A DNA stretch of 64,000 bases, taken from contig JBARXJ010000061.1 in assembly GCA_049647265.1 (NCBI GenBank), positions 104,735 through 168,734 on the forward strand, given 5' to 3'. Within the stretch, counting starts at the first letter, position 1. Every line of letters begins with the position of its first letter. The notes under the pieces were generated by a model. The model made no database searches and was not told the origin of the DNA. It saw nothing but the letters and a program-made list of their open reading frames with translations. Shown here in pieces: positions 15,689-25,307 of the stretch. Made by a program: the position numbers and the translations under genes. Source of the stretch: JAAURB01 sp049647265. GTDB taxonomy: Bacteria; Cyanobacteriota; Cyanobacteriia; Cyanobacteriales; Microcoleaceae.

Positions 15689-17668
15689 GTGAATTCTTTT
15701 ATAAATATCCGCCGATCTTCGCTGGGACTGGTTGGGATGATGATTTTAGGGACAGTGAGTCCTGTTCAAGCTGAGACAAACTGGAGTATTCTCGATCCAG
15801 TTAAAGTAACACAACAGCCCCCTAACCTCCCACCTCAGTTAAATCTGCCAACACCGATCCCTGTAACACCCCCTCAGTCTCAAATTACCGTTGCTGAAAT
15901 TGTGGTGGCAGGCACTCATAACCCTCAACTCCAAGCTGCAATTTATACAGCGATGGCTTTACAACCGGGACAAACCATTACCCGTCCTCAACTCCGGCAA
16001 GCCACAGAAGCTATTTTAGCCACAGGTTGGTTTGAGGATGTTCAGCCATTACTCGAAAATACTCCCGTGGGTGTCCGCTTAAGTTGGAGGGTTCGACAAT
16101 ATCCGATTCTAAATTCGGTCAGTTTTGCAGGTCATCAGATCTTACCTTCAGAAGTGATTGAACAGAGTTTTGCAGGTCAACAAGGTCAACCCATTAACCT
16201 CAATTATCTGGCGCAAAGTGTCGAACAAATCAGAACTTGGTATCAACAAAATGGCTATATTTTAGCCCAAATTCAGGCTCCAGAAATCCAAGCAGATGGA
16301 AGGGTAATATTCCCAGTGACGGAAGGTAAAATTGAGGAGATTCAAATTCGCTTCTTAGATGCAGATCGACAAGCCGTTGATGTTGACGGTAACCCCATTC
16401 AAGGTAAAACTCAAGATTATATTATCCGCCGCGAGATTGAATCAGAACCAGGGGAGATTTATAATCAGCAAACGATACAACAGGATCTGATTTGGGTTTC
16501 GGGGTTAGGTTTATTTCAGGATGTGTGGCTCGATCTCGAACCCAGTCAAACCGATCCCAATCAAGTGGTGGTGGTGGTGAATGTGATTGAAGATAGTACG
16601 GCTTCTTTTGTTGTCGGCGGGGGAGTGAGTTCAGAAACCGGATTATTTGGATCGGCGAGTTATCGAGATTTTAATGTAGGGGGAAATAATCAAAAGTTTG
16701 TGGCCGAATTTCAGTTAGGAGAACGGTTACTATTATTTGATGTTAGTTTTACCGATCCTTGGATCGGGGGAGATTCTCATCGTACTAGTTATACCGTAAA
16801 TGCCTTTCGCGGAGAAGGGGTTTCTTTGGTGTTTGAGGAGGGGGATGATGATATCCGCTTACCCAATGGCGATCGCCCTCGCTTGGTTCGGACTGGGGGA
16901 AATATCCGCTTTACTCGTCCTTTAGCAGCTAATCCCCATACTACCCCGGATTGGGTAATTTTTGCCGGGGCAGGGTATCAACGGGTTCAAGTGACTGATG
17001 CTGATGGGGATATTACTCGGCGAGATGATGCCGGACAGCGCTTAAGTGCCAGTCACTCGGGTCAGGATGATTTATTTACGGTTGAGTTGGGATTAAGTCG
17101 CGATCGCCGCAATCACCCCATTTTCACCACCGAGGGTTCATTTTTTCAAATTGCCACGCAACAAGCCCTTCCCTTTGGTTCTGATGGCCTCTCGTTTAAT
17201 CGATTATGGGGGAGTTATACCCAATATTTTCCTTTAAGCTTATTTGAGTTTGTGCCGGAATTACCAGAAACTTTAGTATTGACTTTGCAAGCCGGAACTA
17301 TTTTTGGCGATTTTCCTCCTTATGAAGCATTTGCCTTGGGTGGGGCAGAGTCTGTCCGAGGTTGGAAAGCGGGGGCAATGGCAGCAGGTCGAAGTTTTGT
17401 TTTTGGTTCAGCAGAATATCGTTTTCCTATCTTGTCAACGAGTAATTTTTCTGTCGGTGGGGCGGTGTTTCTGGATGCTGCCACGACGTTTAGGACTCAA
17501 TCTACGGTAATAGGAAATCCTGGGGGATCTCGAGGCAAACCGGGGCAAGGTTTAGGATATGGGGCCGGGTTGAGAATTCAGTCTCCTTTAGGGCCAATTC
17601 GGATTGATTATGGTATTAATAATCGTGGCAGAAGTCGGCTTCATTTTGGCTTTGGAGAACGGTTTTAG
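15689..17668 (+). CDS. BamA/TamA (Omp85) family outer membrane protein
   Basis: A 659-residue outer membrane assembly protein with GTG start at 15689. Seen: signal peptide ending VQAET at about residue 30, a Pro/Gln-rich linker, then POTRA domains (about residues 65-300; the phrases NPQLQAAIY..ALQPGQ and NGYILAQIQAPEIQADGRV are typical), then a 16-strand-type C-terminal barrel with the signature region ...GGAESVRGWKAG.. (the conserved VRGY/VRGW Arg of the barrel) and a C-terminus ending in an aromatic residue (RLHFGFGERF). Members insert beta-barrel proteins in the outer membrane; cyanobacteria often have several copies. Which paralogue this is cannot be settled by eye. Confidence 0.93.
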   Translation: MNSFINIRRSSLGLVGMMILGTVSPVQAETNWSILDPVKVTQQPPNLPPQLNLPTPIPVTPPQSQITVAEIVVAGTHNPQLQAAIYTAMALQPGQTITRPQLRQATEAILATGWFEDVQPLLENTPVGVRLSWRVRQYPILNSVSFAGHQILPSEVIEQSFAGQQGQPINLNYLAQSVEQIRTWYQQNGYILAQIQAPEIQADGRVIFPVTEGKIEEIQIRFLDADRQAVDVDGNPIQGKTQDYIIRREIESEPGEIYNQQTIQQDLIWVSGLGLFQDVWLDLEPSQTDPNQVVVVVNVIEDSTASFVVGGGVSSETGLFGSASYRDFNVGGNNQKFVAEFQLGERLLLFDVSFTDPWIGGDSHRTSYTVNAFRGEGVSLVFEEGDDDIRLPNGDRPRLVRTGGNIRFTRPLAANPHTTPDWVIFAGAGYQRVQVTDADGDITRRDDAGQRLSASHSGQDDLFTVELGLSRDRRNHPIFTTEGSFFQIATQQALPFGSDGLSFNRLWGSYTQYFPLSLFEFVPELPETLVLTLQAGTIFGDFPPYEAFALGGAESVRGWKAGAMAAGRSFVFGSAEYRFPILSTSNFSVGGAVFLDAATTFRTQSTVIGNPGGSRGKPGQGLGYGAGLRIQSPLGPIRIDYGINNRGRSRLHFGFGERF

Positions 17669-17669
17669 A

Positions 17670-17771
17670 TTAGTTATTAGTTGTTAGTTATTAGTTATTA
17701 GTTATTAGTTATTAGTTGGCACGTTGTTAGTGATGATCTCCCTATTGCGCGCGATCGCCTGTTCCCCGTTC
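17670..17771. repeat. TTAGTTA heptamer repeats with dispersed repeat copy B
   Basis: Seven or so copies of TTAGTTA / TTAGTTG in tandem between 17670 and 17716, then GTTGTTAGTGATGATCTC and a HIP1 site, then the TGTTCCCCGTTCC tail shared with 4687-4728. The heptamer is the reverse complement of the AACTAAC repeats at 44.8 and 48.1-48.9 kb. Confidence 0.85.
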
Positions 17772-17880
17772 CAACCGCGCTACGCACCATAGATGTTTTG
17801 GGCAGATTGGCAGTTCTCACAGGACTAACCATATTAATTTGTAATTTGAGAGAGTTACTGCTCAAGGAAATTAGATAAAT

Positions 17881-18492
17881 ATGAGTTCAATACCACAACC
17901 CAGTAATACAATTCAAGGAACGGAAGGGAATGATTTACTCAAAGGTACCCCAGAGTCCGATATAATCTTTGGTGGATCGGGTGATGATAGGCTTCAAGGT
18001 AAGCAGGGTAACGACGAACTGTCTGGCGGTAATGGTAATGATCTGCTTCGGGGAGGGGCAGATAATGACTTGCTAATTGGTGGAGAGGGTCATGATATCC
18101 TTTTGGGTGGAAAGGGTAGCGATCGCCTTTTAGGGGGTGAATTTACCGCTTTCAGTCCGACTTTCCCACCTGAGCCGACTCCCGGATCGGATCAAATCGA
18201 TATTCTGACTGGGGGGGCTGATGCAGATACATTTGTGTTAAGTACCTTTGGTGCTGCGGATGAACCGATTACACCCTACACTGGGGAAGGTTTTGCAATT
18301 ATTACCGATTTTAATGGTTCTGAAGGCGATCAAATTGAACTACTCGGTTCTGCGAGCAATAATGATTATATCTTCGACCAAACCTTTATCGGTACAAAAA
18401 TATCGCTCGGTCAAGATCTCATTGCAGTTGCGGTTAATGCAGAAATTGATCCGAGTACAGATGTTTCCTTTGTGGGTCGGTTTGTTGGCTAA
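17881..18492 (+). CDS. RTX calcium-binding repeat protein
   Basis: A 203-residue protein. Seen: about six nonapeptide repeats of the GGxGxDxLx kind between residues about 15 and 90 (such as GGSGDDRLQGKQGND), which form a calcium-loaded parallel beta-roll, then a C-terminal half (ITDFNGSEGDQIELLG...) of the kind that ends many RTX proteins. There is no N-terminal signal; RTX proteins leave through type I secretion using C-terminal information, and no type I transporter is in the window. The product should be extracellular. Its role is not deducible; it lacks any enzymatic domain. Confidence 0.85.
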   Translation: MSSIPQPSNTIQGTEGNDLLKGTPESDIIFGGSGDDRLQGKQGNDELSGGNGNDLLRGGADNDLLIGGEGHDILLGGKGSDRLLGGEFTAFSPTFPPEPTPGSDQIDILTGGADADTFVLSTFGAADEPITPYTGEGFAIITDFNGSEGDQIELLGSASNNDYIFDQTFIGTKISLGQDLIAVAVNAEIDPSTDVSFVGRFVG

Positions 18493-18620
18493 TTCTAATT
18501 GATTAAATATCGCTACAACAAAACTGTTTTGGGTGTTACTGCAATAAAACTGTTTTTTCTCTTCATACAGCAGTACAATTTTCAAACAAGTTATCCCAGA
18601 AGCCTGCCTAAAACAAGGGA

Positions 18621-18652
18621 GGACGGGGCTAAAAACCCCAATCCTTTTTTCT
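18621..18652 (+). terminator. Rho-independent terminator after the RTX gene
   Basis: Stem GGACGGGG (18621-18628) pairs with CCCCAATCC-type bases after a short A-rich loop (CTAAAAA), followed by a run of six T. It points rightward and lies just inside the end of the convergent peptidase gene. Confidence 0.8.
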
Positions 18653-18658
18653 TTACTA

Positions 18659-19591
18659 TTAAGGGATGATCGTTGAAACTTGCATTCCTGCCTCAGCTTC
18701 TAAACTGTCTCCAATTTTGTCGCCATCATGATACGCAGCAGTCAGCAGATCGCAGGCTTTTCCCCAGCCAATGGTTCCGGTATGGTCAATCGAAATAGCA
18801 GCAAAATCTCGTTGACGTTTTGTGGCTTCTTTAAAAGAACGATCCAAAGCTTGCTCTAAAGATAAACCATCTGTTACCCGGATTACAACCCGTGCGGCGA
18901 AACATTCATCAATAATATCTTCCCCAATACCGGTACAACTCATCCCGGCATAGTCATTGGCATAATTTCCCGCTGGCATAGGGGAGTCACTCACCCGGCC
19001 AATTTTCTCAAAGCCCTTGCCTCCGGTAGAGGTTCCGGCTGCTATTTTACCATGGCTATCTAAAGCGACAACGCCAATTGTACCGCGTCTGGCGCTTCCT
19101 CCCGCTAAAACATTTGCAGACTTGCGCTGAAAGTCATTTTTACGTTCTTCTGCCCATTCTTGTAATCGTCTATCTGTCATAGGATTATAGATGGGGATTT
19201 GGAATTCTCGCATGAATTCAGCACAACCATATTCTGATAAAATTCGATCTTTCGAGCTTTGTAAAGCCAGCGCTAGATCAATCGGATTTTTCACTCGTGA
19301 GACATTAATTACACCACTAAATGACTGAGTTGAACCATCCATTAACCCGGCACTCATGCGAATTTGGCCGTCAGACTGTAAGACTGAACCGGTTCCAGCA
19401 TTAAACCGAGGTTCATTTTCTAATAATTCACATCCCTTTACGACTGCCTCTTTTGCGGTTCCTCCCTGCTGTAGTAGCGGATAGACTGCATCTAAAATAC
19501 TGTAGAGACATTTACGAACGTCGAGTATTGTTTCTTTGGCGGCTAGAGAGTTACCTGCACCACCGTGAATAATAAGTTTAGGTTTTACCAT
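18659..19591 (-). CDS. iaaA: Isoaspartyl peptidase/L-asparaginase (Ntn hydrolase)
   Basis: A 310-residue plant-type asparaginase that removes isoaspartyl dipeptides and hydrolyses asparagine. Seen: HGGAGN at the N-terminus, FNAGTGSVL, DGSTQSFSGV, the autocleavage site GTIGVVALD with its nucleophilic Thr near residue 170, and the substrate-binding GRVSDSPMPAGNYAND segment followed by GMSCTGIGE. It is made as a precursor that splits itself at that Thr into alpha and beta subunits. All catalytic signatures are intact. The gene is monocistronic and convergent with the RTX gene. Confidence 0.95.
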   Translation of the reverse strand: MVKPKLIIHGGAGNSLAAKETILDVRKCLYSILDAVYPLLQQGGTAKEAVVKGCELLENEPRFNAGTGSVLQSDGQIRMSAGLMDGSTQSFSGVINVSRVKNPIDLALALQSSKDRILSEYGCAEFMREFQIPIYNPMTDRRLQEWAEERKNDFQRKSANVLAGGSARRGTIGVVALDSHGKIAAGTSTGGKGFEKIGRVSDSPMPAGNYANDYAGMSCTGIGEDIIDECFAARVVIRVTDGLSLEQALDRSFKEATKRQRDFAAISIDHTGTIGWGKACDLLTAAYHDGDKIGDSLEAEAGMQVSTIIP

Positions 19592-19939
19592 GTTTTCAAT
19601 CCGATCAACTTAGCCGAATCCATTGTAAGGGTTTTTGAGATCTTTCCTCATTTGAGATGCAAAAGCTTCTAGATGTTAGCAAAAGTTGTCTGTATTTTCT
19701 GTATAATATTATCTAATTTGAGCCGTAAATCTTTATAATGATTTATCAGTTTAATTATTATTTGATACAAATAGTCATCGGTACACCGGCTTTTAAAGCC
19801 GATGCCTGCGATGACCACCTTCCGTGGTCAATAAATTATTTTGATTAAAATCTTAAAAGGGCTGATGATTATCGTTGAGATTTCCATCAAGCCCTTTACT
19901 GAACTCTAACTAAATTGTGCTAAAGTTATCGTTATTCTT
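19592..19939. other. Gene-free spacer with hairpins
   Basis: No ORF. It holds an imperfect palindrome around 19776-19806 (with GGCTTT / AAAGCC at 19788-19800), a hairpin GACCAC-CTTCC-GTGGTC at 19813-19829, and a terminator-like stem at 19857-19896 listed separately. Confidence 0.75.
19857..19896 (-). terminator. Terminator of the lipoprotein gene
   Basis: Stem AAGGGCTGATG (19857-19867) pairs with CATCAAGCCCTT (19885-19896) with one bulged base; on the minus strand it is followed by TTTAAGATTTT. It lies 44 bases after the stop of the minus-strand gene at 19940. Confidence 0.7.
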
Positions 19940-20452
19940 TTATTCAACTCGAGTCACATCTGCGACAACTACAATTTTTCCTTCGTACTCTGCTTCAATT
20001 TTTTGCTTCAGTTCTAAATCCCAAGTAATATCGTAATCTCTTTCAAATTCTGCGACAACTAACTGCACCACTTCTCCTGTAATTTCTGCATCTTCTCCTT
20101 CACTAAGAACAAACTCATTCTGTAAGTTATCAACAGATAAAACTAGAACTTCATCCTCTGTAAACAAGTCATCGTCGTCTGCTAAAATTAATGCATCTGT
20201 ACCTAATATTTCCTCAACTTTACCAGAAATTGTTACAGTTTGACCTATCAGTTCATCACCGTCTTCTGCAACATCATCTAATTCTGTCACGGTTTCTACT
20301 TCTGCTGTATCGGTCGGAGCAGTAGCATTTTCGCCGACAGAGTCACAAGCTACGATTAAACTAGAGACTAAAGCTGTTAAACCTAATGTGACAGGTTTTT
20401 TAAATATTTCAAATAAAGAGTTGATTTTTAAAAGACGCTTATTTAATTCCAT
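19940..20452 (-). CDS. Acidic putative lipoprotein, function unknown
   Basis: A 170-residue protein. Seen: a basic then hydrophobic N-terminus (about residues 18-35) ending in the lipobox-like LIVAC, so Cys about 36 could be lipidated; a very acidic linker (ATAPTDTAEVETVTELDDVAEDGDE), and a globular part with GQTVTISGKVEEILG..ALILADDDDL that resembles a small OB-fold module of the kind that binds nucleic acids or sugars. I do not recognise a named family. It is likely an envelope lipoprotein. The signal begins about 17 residues in, so translation may start at a later codon. Confidence 0.55.
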   Translation of the reverse strand: MELNKRLLKINSLFEIFKKPVTLGLTALVSSLIVACDSVGENATAPTDTAEVETVTELDDVAEDGDELIGQTVTISGKVEEILGTDALILADDDDLFTEDEVLVLSVDNLQNEFVLSEGEDAEITGEVVQLVVAEFERDYDITWDLELKQKIEAEYEGKIVVVADVTRVE

Positions 20453-20708
20453 TTATTCCTCCAATTTATAAAGTTTAATAATGTAAAGATAAGCTGATAT
20501 TGAGAGTATCCATATATCCTTCATATCTTAAAGTAATTTATCGTTTACTGTTATCTATCTAAAGAATTAACTCTCTCTATCTTAAGAATGAAACAGCGAT
20601 AATCACCTCGGTTCTATTGTAGAATTTAAAAAGATTAACCCAGCCTTCATCGTCATTCAAAGACTGGATTAATCACAAAGCCAACTATATATTTAATAGA
20701 ATGGAAAT

Positions 20709-21110
20709 CTAGGACTCTGCCTTTTCAAACTTTAGCGCCGCAGAATTCATGCAATAACGTTGACCGGTTGGCGCGGGGCCATCATTAAATACATGACCCA
20801 AATGAGCATCACAAGCCGCACATAAAACTTCTGTCCGGCGCATGAATAAGCTATTATCTTCTTTTAATTGAACATTATTTTCATCCGCTGCTTCCCAGAA
20901 ACTGGGCCAGCCTGTGCCGGAGTCAAATTTTGTATCAGAGTCAAATAGCTTTGTGCCACAACAAACACATTTGTAAATACCGTTTGCTTTATTATCGTGG
21001 TATTCACCTGTAAAGGGTCTTTCTGTACCGTGTTTACGAGTGACTTTGAACTGTTCAGGTGTAAGCTGCTGCTTCCATTCTTCGTCTGTTTTTTTAATTT
21101 TCTCAACCAT
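20709..21110 (-). CDS. msrB: Peptide-methionine (R)-S-oxide reductase
   Basis: A 133-residue enzyme that reduces the R form of methionine sulfoxide in proteins, with thioredoxin as usual donor. Seen: two CxxC zinc pairs (CVCCG and CAAC), FDSGTGWPSFW, the AHLGHVF motif and the catalytic Cys in RYCMNSAALKF. The full set is present and the length is normal for a single-domain MsrB. The expected resolving Cys is not clearly placed by eye. It has no operon partner such as msrA nearby. The start ATG at 21110 is the only good choice. Confidence 0.97.
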   Translation of the reverse strand: MVEKIKKTDEEWKQQLTPEQFKVTRKHGTERPFTGEYHDNKANGIYKCVCCGTKLFDSDTKFDSGTGWPSFWEAADENNVQLKEDNSLFMRRTEVLCAACDAHLGHVFNDGPAPTGQRYCMNSAALKFEKAES

Positions 21111-21302
21111 AGCTCACGAATTTATTGTTGTTCAATATATGTATGACCTATAGATTATAAACAATCTCTCTTTTTTTTGCATCTAGCTTCAGAGAGAATT
21201 AACAAAATCTGACGACTTGAGTCTTTTAATGTTTGATTGTAGTTGAGTGAATGGTTAGTATAAAGTATTAGCAAAAAAGATAATAATGTAATTAGCTCAT
21301 GA

Positions 21303-24300
21303 TTATAATTTTAGACATAATTGTAAACTGTCTGCTGGTATAGAATGACAAGGTAAGTTTGTTTTTTGTATGAGATTTAACGATGAGTTGAGTTGTCCTG
21401 GATGTTGTCCTTCATCAGATAACCATTGCTGAAAAACTCTCTCTCGTCCGTCTTGCGGTTGAACTAAATTATAAACCCGAATTCGTTTTCTATTTTTTGA
21501 TTCTGATCGAATACATTTCAGTTTATAACCAATTAAATCAATTAAACGACGTAAAACCATAATTGGGGTAGAATTTTTAGCCAGTCCAATTCCTAAAATA
21601 GATTTAATGGCATCTCGATCTTGTAAAGCGATTTTTGCCATATTTTGCAAGTCTATATCTGTATTTTTTAGTTCACGTTTTGAATTGTTTAATAATGCCG
21701 AAATTCCTAATAGTTCTAATGTGCCAATGACAGCACCCAGTTGAGAACGATTAAAATCAGGTACAAAAATACTGCCCTGTCCTTGTTTAATTAATCGTTG
21801 TGCTATTTCTAAATCCCGTCCGGCTAAATACGTTCGACCCTCTGTTAGAAAATAGTGAATTCTTAATTGTTGATACCAGCCTTGATCGTCTTTTTCAACG
21901 AGTTCTGGAGTCACAGAAATACCGTAGCGTGATTTTAATTCGTAGTGCCGTTGAGAACGTCGTTCTGATGGTGTTTTAACCATGTTTTTAGTTAAGTTTT
22001 GGTATTGATAATAATCTAATATTTCGGCAGATGCGATCGCCTGACATTCCGATTGATAATTTTGATCTCGAACAGCGCTAATTAACTCTGATAATGTTGG
22101 TTTTTCTGATAAGCTTTTATTACTATTTTTTATTGTTATATCTTGATTATTTTCATTAATACTTTTATCAATAATTTGATGACCTTCTGCGGCTAAGGCT
22201 GATAATATAGAAGTGCGATATTGACTCATTCCACTGTTAAATCTCACTGCCATTTTTGCCCAACACAGCAAAGATTCTGCCTGAAAACCAATTTCAATAT
22301 CATCAATAGCATCCCAGTCAGATTGTTGTAACAAAGAGATATTTAACTGTGTTAACTTATGACCCGAAGAAAGTAACTTTTTCAGAGAAACAGAACCATT
22401 TCCAATCTGATTAAATCCATAAGTTGCTATCCATAAATATCGCGGTACATTCTCTCTGACTCTGCCTAACGCTTGCCGCACCGAATTCTCTGCTTGAATT
22501 CCTTGAGCAATTCCCCAAACTGAGGTAAAATGCTCTTGAACATCTATACTGATTCCGGTTTCAATCACCGGAGAAGCTAACACAATATCATAGTTTTTTA
22601 GAACATGATTAAGATGCTTCATACAGCCATAAGCAGCATGAGTGGGATCGGCTAAAGATTCTGAATCTATTCTGAGAATTGTCTTCTGAGGAAATTGTGT
22701 TTTCAAATAGCTTTCTAATGTACAAGTTCCCCATTGACTCGCTGTTTTTTGCGCGGATAAACAAACAAAAGGTTTCCCCCCTTCAGCAATATGTTGTTCT
22801 AAATCTTTAACCAGTTGTTTGGGTGTATTTTCTGAATAACTATAAACGTTCCAGGCTTCTTTTACACCCGGTTGCCAATCATTTTTAATAATAAATGGAT
22901 TTTGTTCATTATTGGCTAAATTCCGTAAATAATCTATCGAAATATCGCTTAAATCTGCATCGGCGACAATTACTCTACCATTTCCGCCTAAAATATTTTG
23001 TATTAATTTTTTAAAGGATTTGAGAATAGCAACTCGATGGTGACGACAAGTTTCTGAATTCAAACCATGCCATAAAACCTGTTCAACTTCATCAATAATC
23101 ACAACCCCGTCTTGCCAATTTTCCGCTTGAAATTTTGCTAAAGAATTAGGATGCAAAGAATCAATACATAATCCATAACCTGGCTGTTCTAAATTCGGGG
23201 AAGTAATTACCTGAGTTTGGTTCCCTGATTTAATCGATTGTAAACCAAACCGTTGACATAATACCTCAACTAATCGAGTCCGATGACTAATCACCAATAC
23301 CCATTGTTGCTGTTGAATTGCGGTTTTGACTAACTTTTCTAACAGTTGCGTTTTACCTGTCCCCTTAGGTGATTTTATCCCGATTAATTTAGCGTTTTTA
23401 GGAATATCAATATTAGGAAGATAACGACTTTCAACTTGACAATTGGCTGCATAAGTTAGACGATTATAAGATAATGCTTTCCAACTCTCAAACGCCAAAG
23501 CAGAAGTATAAGCCCGGTCAAATTCAGCCTGATTTTGATTGGTAATTAAATCATCAACGCCTTTACCCAATTGAGGATTCCAAGTAATCACTTTAACAAC
23601 ACAATTAGCCTGAGTCAATAAATAACCGAATTGTTGAATTGCATTTTGAACCGATTTAATGCTATTCTGTTTTGTATCTTGATCGAAAGTAATATAAACC
23701 TCTCGTTGCGGTGTAGCGAACTTTTGTAATTGCGGAATTAAACGAGATGAACCGATGCGGTTTCCCCACTCATCTTTCGGGACGCGATAGCCGCTATGAA
23801 TGCCGGGTAAAGCAATAGCAACATATCCAGCAGTGAGTAACGCCCCGGCTTTTTTCGCCCCTTCTGTAATGCAGAGAGGAACTTCAGGATGATGGATGAC
23901 CCAGTCCCAAAACCCTAAGTCGGGTTGATGAGGTTGTATGGCTGTGGGTGGAATGTCTAACTGATAACGTTCAGCGATGCGTTGCCAAATCTCTCGAGAC
24001 ACCCGTAATGCAAAAATACCGGTTGGCGTTTGAGGAGGATGTTCATATTTAATCAGTTTCTTTTGGTCACGACTGTGTCGAGGTTGCAGCGGTTTAAAAC
24101 ACCCCCAAGCATCCGTTTTCCCCGTTAAAATATCAATTCCCGAACACCACCAACCCCCAGCATAGACATGATTATAACGATGCAGTAGAGTACTAGACAG
24201 CCTGCCATCATTGCGGCGAGAGAGAGTATTGGCAGACAAGAGATAATTCAGCGGATGATAACCCGCTAACGGAGTCACATTCAGTTGGGTTAATTGCGGG

Positions 24301-24344
24301 TCAACACCGCTTGCTTTCCATTCATCAAGATAATTTACAGCCAT
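21303..24344 (-). CDS. CyRepA1-type plasmid replication protein (DUF3854/TOPRIM plus helicase)
   Basis: A 1,013-residue protein that matches the large cyanobacterial Rep proteins called CyRepA1. Seen in order: an N-terminal part with LAGYHPLNYLLSANTLSRR, a DUF3854-type TOPRIM region with PLCITEGAKKAGALL (about residue 155) and VYITFDQD (about 218), a Walker A GIKSPKGTGKTQLLEKL (about 325), Walker B VVIIDEVEQVLW (about 420) and helicase-like motifs after it (VLASPVIETGISIDV). Such proteins prime and unwind DNA at plasmid origins. In a stretch full of housekeeping genes it could be a plasmid replicon that integrated, or a chromosomal relative. No iterons were seen in the spacer at 24345-24619. 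Confidence 0.82.
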   Translation of the reverse strand: MAVNYLDEWKASGVDPQLTQLNVTPLAGYHPLNYLLSANTLSRRNDGRLSSTLLHRYNHVYAGGWWCSGIDILTGKTDAWGCFKPLQPRHSRDQKKLIKYEHPPQTPTGIFALRVSREIWQRIAERYQLDIPPTAIQPHQPDLGFWDWVIHHPEVPLCITEGAKKAGALLTAGYVAIALPGIHSGYRVPKDEWGNRIGSSRLIPQLQKFATPQREVYITFDQDTKQNSIKSVQNAIQQFGYLLTQANCVVKVITWNPQLGKGVDDLITNQNQAEFDRAYTSALAFESWKALSYNRLTYAANCQVESRYLPNIDIPKNAKLIGIKSPKGTGKTQLLEKLVKTAIQQQQWVLVISHRTRLVEVLCQRFGLQSIKSGNQTQVITSPNLEQPGYGLCIDSLHPNSLAKFQAENWQDGVVIIDEVEQVLWHGLNSETCRHHRVAILKSFKKLIQNILGGNGRVIVADADLSDISIDYLRNLANNEQNPFIIKNDWQPGVKEAWNVYSYSENTPKQLVKDLEQHIAEGGKPFVCLSAQKTASQWGTCTLESYLKTQFPQKTILRIDSESLADPTHAAYGCMKHLNHVLKNYDIVLASPVIETGISIDVQEHFTSVWGIAQGIQAENSVRQALGRVRENVPRYLWIATYGFNQIGNGSVSLKKLLSSGHKLTQLNISLLQQSDWDAIDDIEIGFQAESLLCWAKMAVRFNSGMSQYRTSILSALAAEGHQIIDKSINENNQDITIKNSNKSLSEKPTLSELISAVRDQNYQSECQAIASAEILDYYQYQNLTKNMVKTPSERRSQRHYELKSRYGISVTPELVEKDDQGWYQQLRIHYFLTEGRTYLAGRDLEIAQRLIKQGQGSIFVPDFNRSQLGAVIGTLELLGISALLNNSKRELKNTDIDLQNMAKIALQDRDAIKSILGIGLAKNSTPIMVLRRLIDLIGYKLKCIRSESKNRKRIRVYNLVQPQDGRERVFQQWLSDEGQHPGQLNSSLNLIQKTNLPCHSIPADSLQLCLKL

Positions 24345-24619
24345 TGGACAGATTCAACTCACAAGGGGGAATCTTAGGATAACTCTATATCTGGTATTTT
24401 GGCTAGTGATTTTGGATAAATTATCTAGATATTGTGTTTTATATGATTGATGTCTGAAGACTCCGGTCTGCGATCGCATTATATACCAACCATGGGTATG
24501 GTGATGAAAAAGTAGACTAAAATATCACGATATGAGTTGATAGAGAGATCAATGGTTAATCGTATTATAAATTAGACCATTAAAATGAGTTAATCATTCC
24601 TATTACTGAGAGGATCAAT

Positions 24620-25270
24620 ATGTTTAGCCAAGAAACAGCAAAGACTAATTTTACAGAAGAAAATAACGTTTCATTAATGACTTTAGAGGACTTCCTAGAC
24701 TGGTATCCTGATGGTTATTCTGGTCGATTTGAATTGCGTAATGGAGAAATTATTAAAGTGCAACCCACTGGGACTCATGAACAAGTTGCTGGTTTTCTTG
24801 CTTTAGAACTCGGCGTGGAAATTAAACGTCTGAATTTACCCTATTTTATTCCTCGGCAAGGGCTAGTCAAAGCAATCAATTCAGAAAAATCGGCTTATAT
24901 TCCGGATGTGATGGTATTAGATTCTAATGCTTTAGAAAATGAGCCTTTGTGGAAAAAGCGATCAACAATTACTCAAGGTACAAGTATTAAATTAGCCATA
25001 GAAGTTGTTAGTACCAATTGGCAAGATGATTATTTGATGAAGCTTGGAGAATATGAGAAGTTAGGAATATGTGAATATTGGATAGTTGATTATTTAGGGC
25101 TAGGTGGTCGGCGTTATATTGGAAATCCTAAAAGACCAACTATTTCGGTTTATCATTTAGTTGAGGGAGAATATATGGTAAATTTATTTAGAGATAAAGA
25201 TAGAGTGAATTCGCCAACTTTTCCTAATCTTAATTTGACGGCAGAACAAGTCTTTACTGTTGGGCAGTAA
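24620..25270 (+). CDS. Uma2 family endonuclease-like protein (DUF820), copy 1
   Basis: A 216-residue protein of the Uma2/DUF820 family, a PD-(D/E)XK-type nuclease fold very abundant in cyanobacteria. Seen: N-terminal MTLEDFLDWYPDGYSGRFELRNGEI, then YIPDVMVLD with the catalytic-type Asp, IKLAIEVVSTNW with the Glu, and LGEYEKLGICEYWIVD. Target and role are unknown; many are thought to be selfish or mobile-element-linked. The next gene is a second family member, starting about 37 bases after this stop, so they may be one transcript. Confidence 0.85.
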   Translation: MFSQETAKTNFTEENNVSLMTLEDFLDWYPDGYSGRFELRNGEIIKVQPTGTHEQVAGFLALELGVEIKRLNLPYFIPRQGLVKAINSEKSAYIPDVMVLDSNALENEPLWKKRSTITQGTSIKLAIEVVSTNWQDDYLMKLGEYEKLGICEYWIVDYLGLGGRRYIGNPKRPTISVYHLVEGEYMVNLFRDKDRVNSPTFPNLNLTAEQVFTVGQ

Positions 25271-25307
25271 TTACAATACTAATATATCCATTGATGGAGC
25301 GATCATT

